This document shows positions 14,866 to 15,723 of a stretch of DNA of 15,723 nt, piece after piece. The position numbers and the translations under genes are program-made. The notes beneath the pieces were generated by a model. It was not told the DNA's origin. It saw nothing but the letters and a program-made list of their open reading frames with translations, and did not search any database. The first letter of the stretch is position 1. Every line of letters starts with the position of its first letter. Source of the stretch: Clostridiales bacterium UBA1779 (lineage in GTDB: Bacteria; Bacillota; Clostridia; Oscillospirales; CAG-272); assembly GCA_002314565.1 (NCBI GenBank), contig DCGL01000008.1, positions 1 to 15,723 of the forward strand, in the 5' to 3' direction.

Positions 14866-14933
14866 AGTGTTCTTTCTGTTTTCAGGATAGACAAGGCCCC
14901 GTACGGATTGTCCCTTGTTATTCTTGCCATCGG

Positions 14934-15108
14934 GAGCCTCATCCGTCACGGCCGTGCCGTGCCACCTTCCCCCGTGGGGAAGGCGAGTTTTAGTACCGCT
15001 TTTTTACCTTCCCCCGTGGGGAAGGCAAGTGTTGAAGAGCTTATTTTTTACCTTCCCCACGGGGAAGGTGGCAATTTTCGTGTCAGCGAAAATTGACGGA
15101 TGAGGCTC
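14934..15108. repeat. Complete 175-bp miniature inverted-repeat element between rsmB and rlmN
   Basis: Perfect 15-bp terminal inverted repeats GAGCCTCATCCGTCA (14934-14948) and its complement (15094-15108) bound the element. Inside are three copies of a near-palindromic core: CCTTCCCCCGTGGGGAAGG at 14965-14983 and 15007-15025, and an inverted 18-nt form at 15051-15068. The left end has the stem ACGGC/GCCGT (14948-14952 with 14956-14960). The right end has the 8-bp stem AATTTTCG/CGAAAATT (15073-15080 with 15087-15094). No protein is encoded. The core hairpins are not followed by T-runs on the minus strand, so they should not stop operon transcription. The right end lies 5 bp beyond the rsmB stop codon. 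With the flanking 14866-14933, where I see no promoter, this fills the gap between the two genes. Confidence 0.85.
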
Positions 15109-15113
15109 ATTTG

Positions 15114-15723
15114 TCATATTTTATGAAGCTTTGCGATGAAGAAGCCGTCGGTGCCGCCGTCCGGCAGAAGTGTCATAAAGCCTTTAAGGGCATGCTTTTC
15201 ACCGCATTCGAAGGGCAGGAGTTCAAAATCCTTGTGATTTTCAATAAATTTCAGCACGTTTTCTTCGTTTTCGGCGGGCAGTACGGTGCAGGTCGAGTAA
15301 ACGAGAACACCGTCTTTTTTAAGTGCGGAGGCCGCTGCTTCGAGAATGGAATACTGAAGTTCCGGAAGCGTTTTTGCTTCCTTTAATGATTTATATCGAA
15401 TTTCAGGCTTCTTTGCAATGACCCCATAGCCCGAGCATGGCACGTCACAGATGACGCGGTCGAATTTCTCTTCGAACTCGGGGTTCTTAACCGAAGAATC
15501 GCGTTCAAGAGTCTTAATAACCGTAATTCCGAGCTTTTCGGCCTCCTTTATTATTAAAGGAAGCTTTGAGTCGTGCAGGTCGCAGGCAAGCACTTCGCCC
15601 TCGTTCTGCATATCTATAGCCGCGCCGAAGCTCTTTGAACCGGGGCAGGCGCAGACGTCAAGGACTCGCTCACCGCCGCGGGCTTCGAGGACTGACGAAC
15701 AATCGAGTAGGAGGTCACCCATT
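15114..15723 (-). CDS. rsmB: 16S rRNA (cytosine-967-C5) methyltransferase RsmB, 3' part only
   Basis: About 203 codons of the C-terminal catalytic domain; the 5' part, with the NusB-like RNA-binding domain, lies beyond the window edge, so the Met near 15722 is probably internal. It methylates C967 of 16S rRNA using SAM. Visible motifs are the SAM site DVCACPGSKSF, the acidic strand LACDLHD, the DVPCSG motif whose Cys helps release product, the YSTCT motif carrying the nucleophilic Cys, and the family ending GTDGFFIAKL. It differs slightly from the common PGGKT form (PGSKS). Its place upstream of rlmN is the usual one in Firmicutes. Confidence 0.93.
   Translation of the reverse strand, partial: MGDLLLDCSSVLEARGGERVLDVCACPGSKSFGAAIDMQNEGEVLACDLHDSKLPLIIKEAEKLGITVIKTLERDSSVKNPEFEEKFDRVICDVPCSGYGVIAKKPEIRYKSLKEAKTLPELQYSILEAAASALKKDGVLVYSTCTVLPAENEENVLKFIENHKDFELLPFECGEKHALKGFMTLLPDGGTDGFFIAKLHKI

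Noticed and set aside
14905..14920. ACAAGGGACAATCCGT (minus strand) as a fifth copy of the GGGACGGTTCTT repeat
   Set aside because: Only about nine bases match and the flanking palindromic arms are missing, so the similarity is probably chance.
14866..14949. 28-residue N-terminal extension of RlmN
   Set aside because: It reads through the intergenic gap into the element's terminal repeat. The ATG at 14865 gives the family-like N-terminus.
14965..15068. Intrinsic terminators formed by the GC-rich cores of the miniature element
   Set aside because: On the coding strand the stems are followed by A-rich sequence. On the plus strand the T-runs precede the stems rather than follow them.
14908..15103. 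Plus-strand small proteins with repeated PSPVGK/PPWGR segments
   Set aside because: The peptide repeats are only translations of the palindromic cores of the miniature element, and the frames start and end inside it.

Overview
The window looks like the chromosome of a low- to mid-GC member of the Clostridia (Firmicutes), most likely in the Oscillospirales/Ruminococcaceae neighbourhood. This rests on the gene order rsmB-rlmN-prpC-prkC-rsgA-thiN, the PASTA-type membrane Ser/Thr kinase, and two kinds of palindromic intergenic repeats that I associate with this group. The assignment is an inference; no rRNA or species marker is present. Every gene I can support lies on the minus strand, so the window reads from right to left.

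First block (15723 down to 7353): the 3' part of rsmB (16S rRNA m5C methyltransferase), a 175-bp miniature inverted-repeat element, rlmN (radical SAM 23S rRNA/tRNA m2A methyltransferase), prpC (PP2C phosphatase), prkC (membrane Ser/Thr kinase with about six PASTA repeats), a membrane-anchored protein of unknown function that resembles a metallophosphoesterase with every metal ligand lost, rsgA (ribosome biogenesis GTPase) and thiN (thiamine pyrophosphokinase). From prpC down to thiN the genes overlap or nearly touch, so they are probably co-transcribed. The rpe gene that usually sits between rsgA and thiN in Firmicutes is absent.

Second block (7337 down to 290): a near-consensus promoter with TTGAAA, 17 bp and TATAAT just downstream of thiN starts a seven-gene run. 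The genes are a two-helix membrane protein of unknown function, mtnN (MTA/SAH nucleosidase), a degenerate AMP-binding (ANL) protein, a cytidylate-kinase-like P-loop protein, and the set GlpA-like flavoprotein + GlpB-like flavoprotein + DUF1667 protein. A strong intrinsic terminator at 290-316 ends the run.

Left edge (1-289): no gene. It holds a phased array of four 28-30-nt palindromic repeats (two per orientation), a half copy of the miniature element seen between rsmB and rlmN, and a near-consensus minus-strand promoter at 20-48 that fires out of the window.

Most of the window is conserved housekeeping. The best candidates for something undescribed are the apparent pseudo-phosphoesterase inside the PASTA-kinase operon, the intact but motif-degenerate ANL protein, and the miniature element, whose three visible end hairpins differ in sequence but all stay perfectly paired. 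I do not see a defence system, prophage, CRISPR array or biosynthetic cluster.
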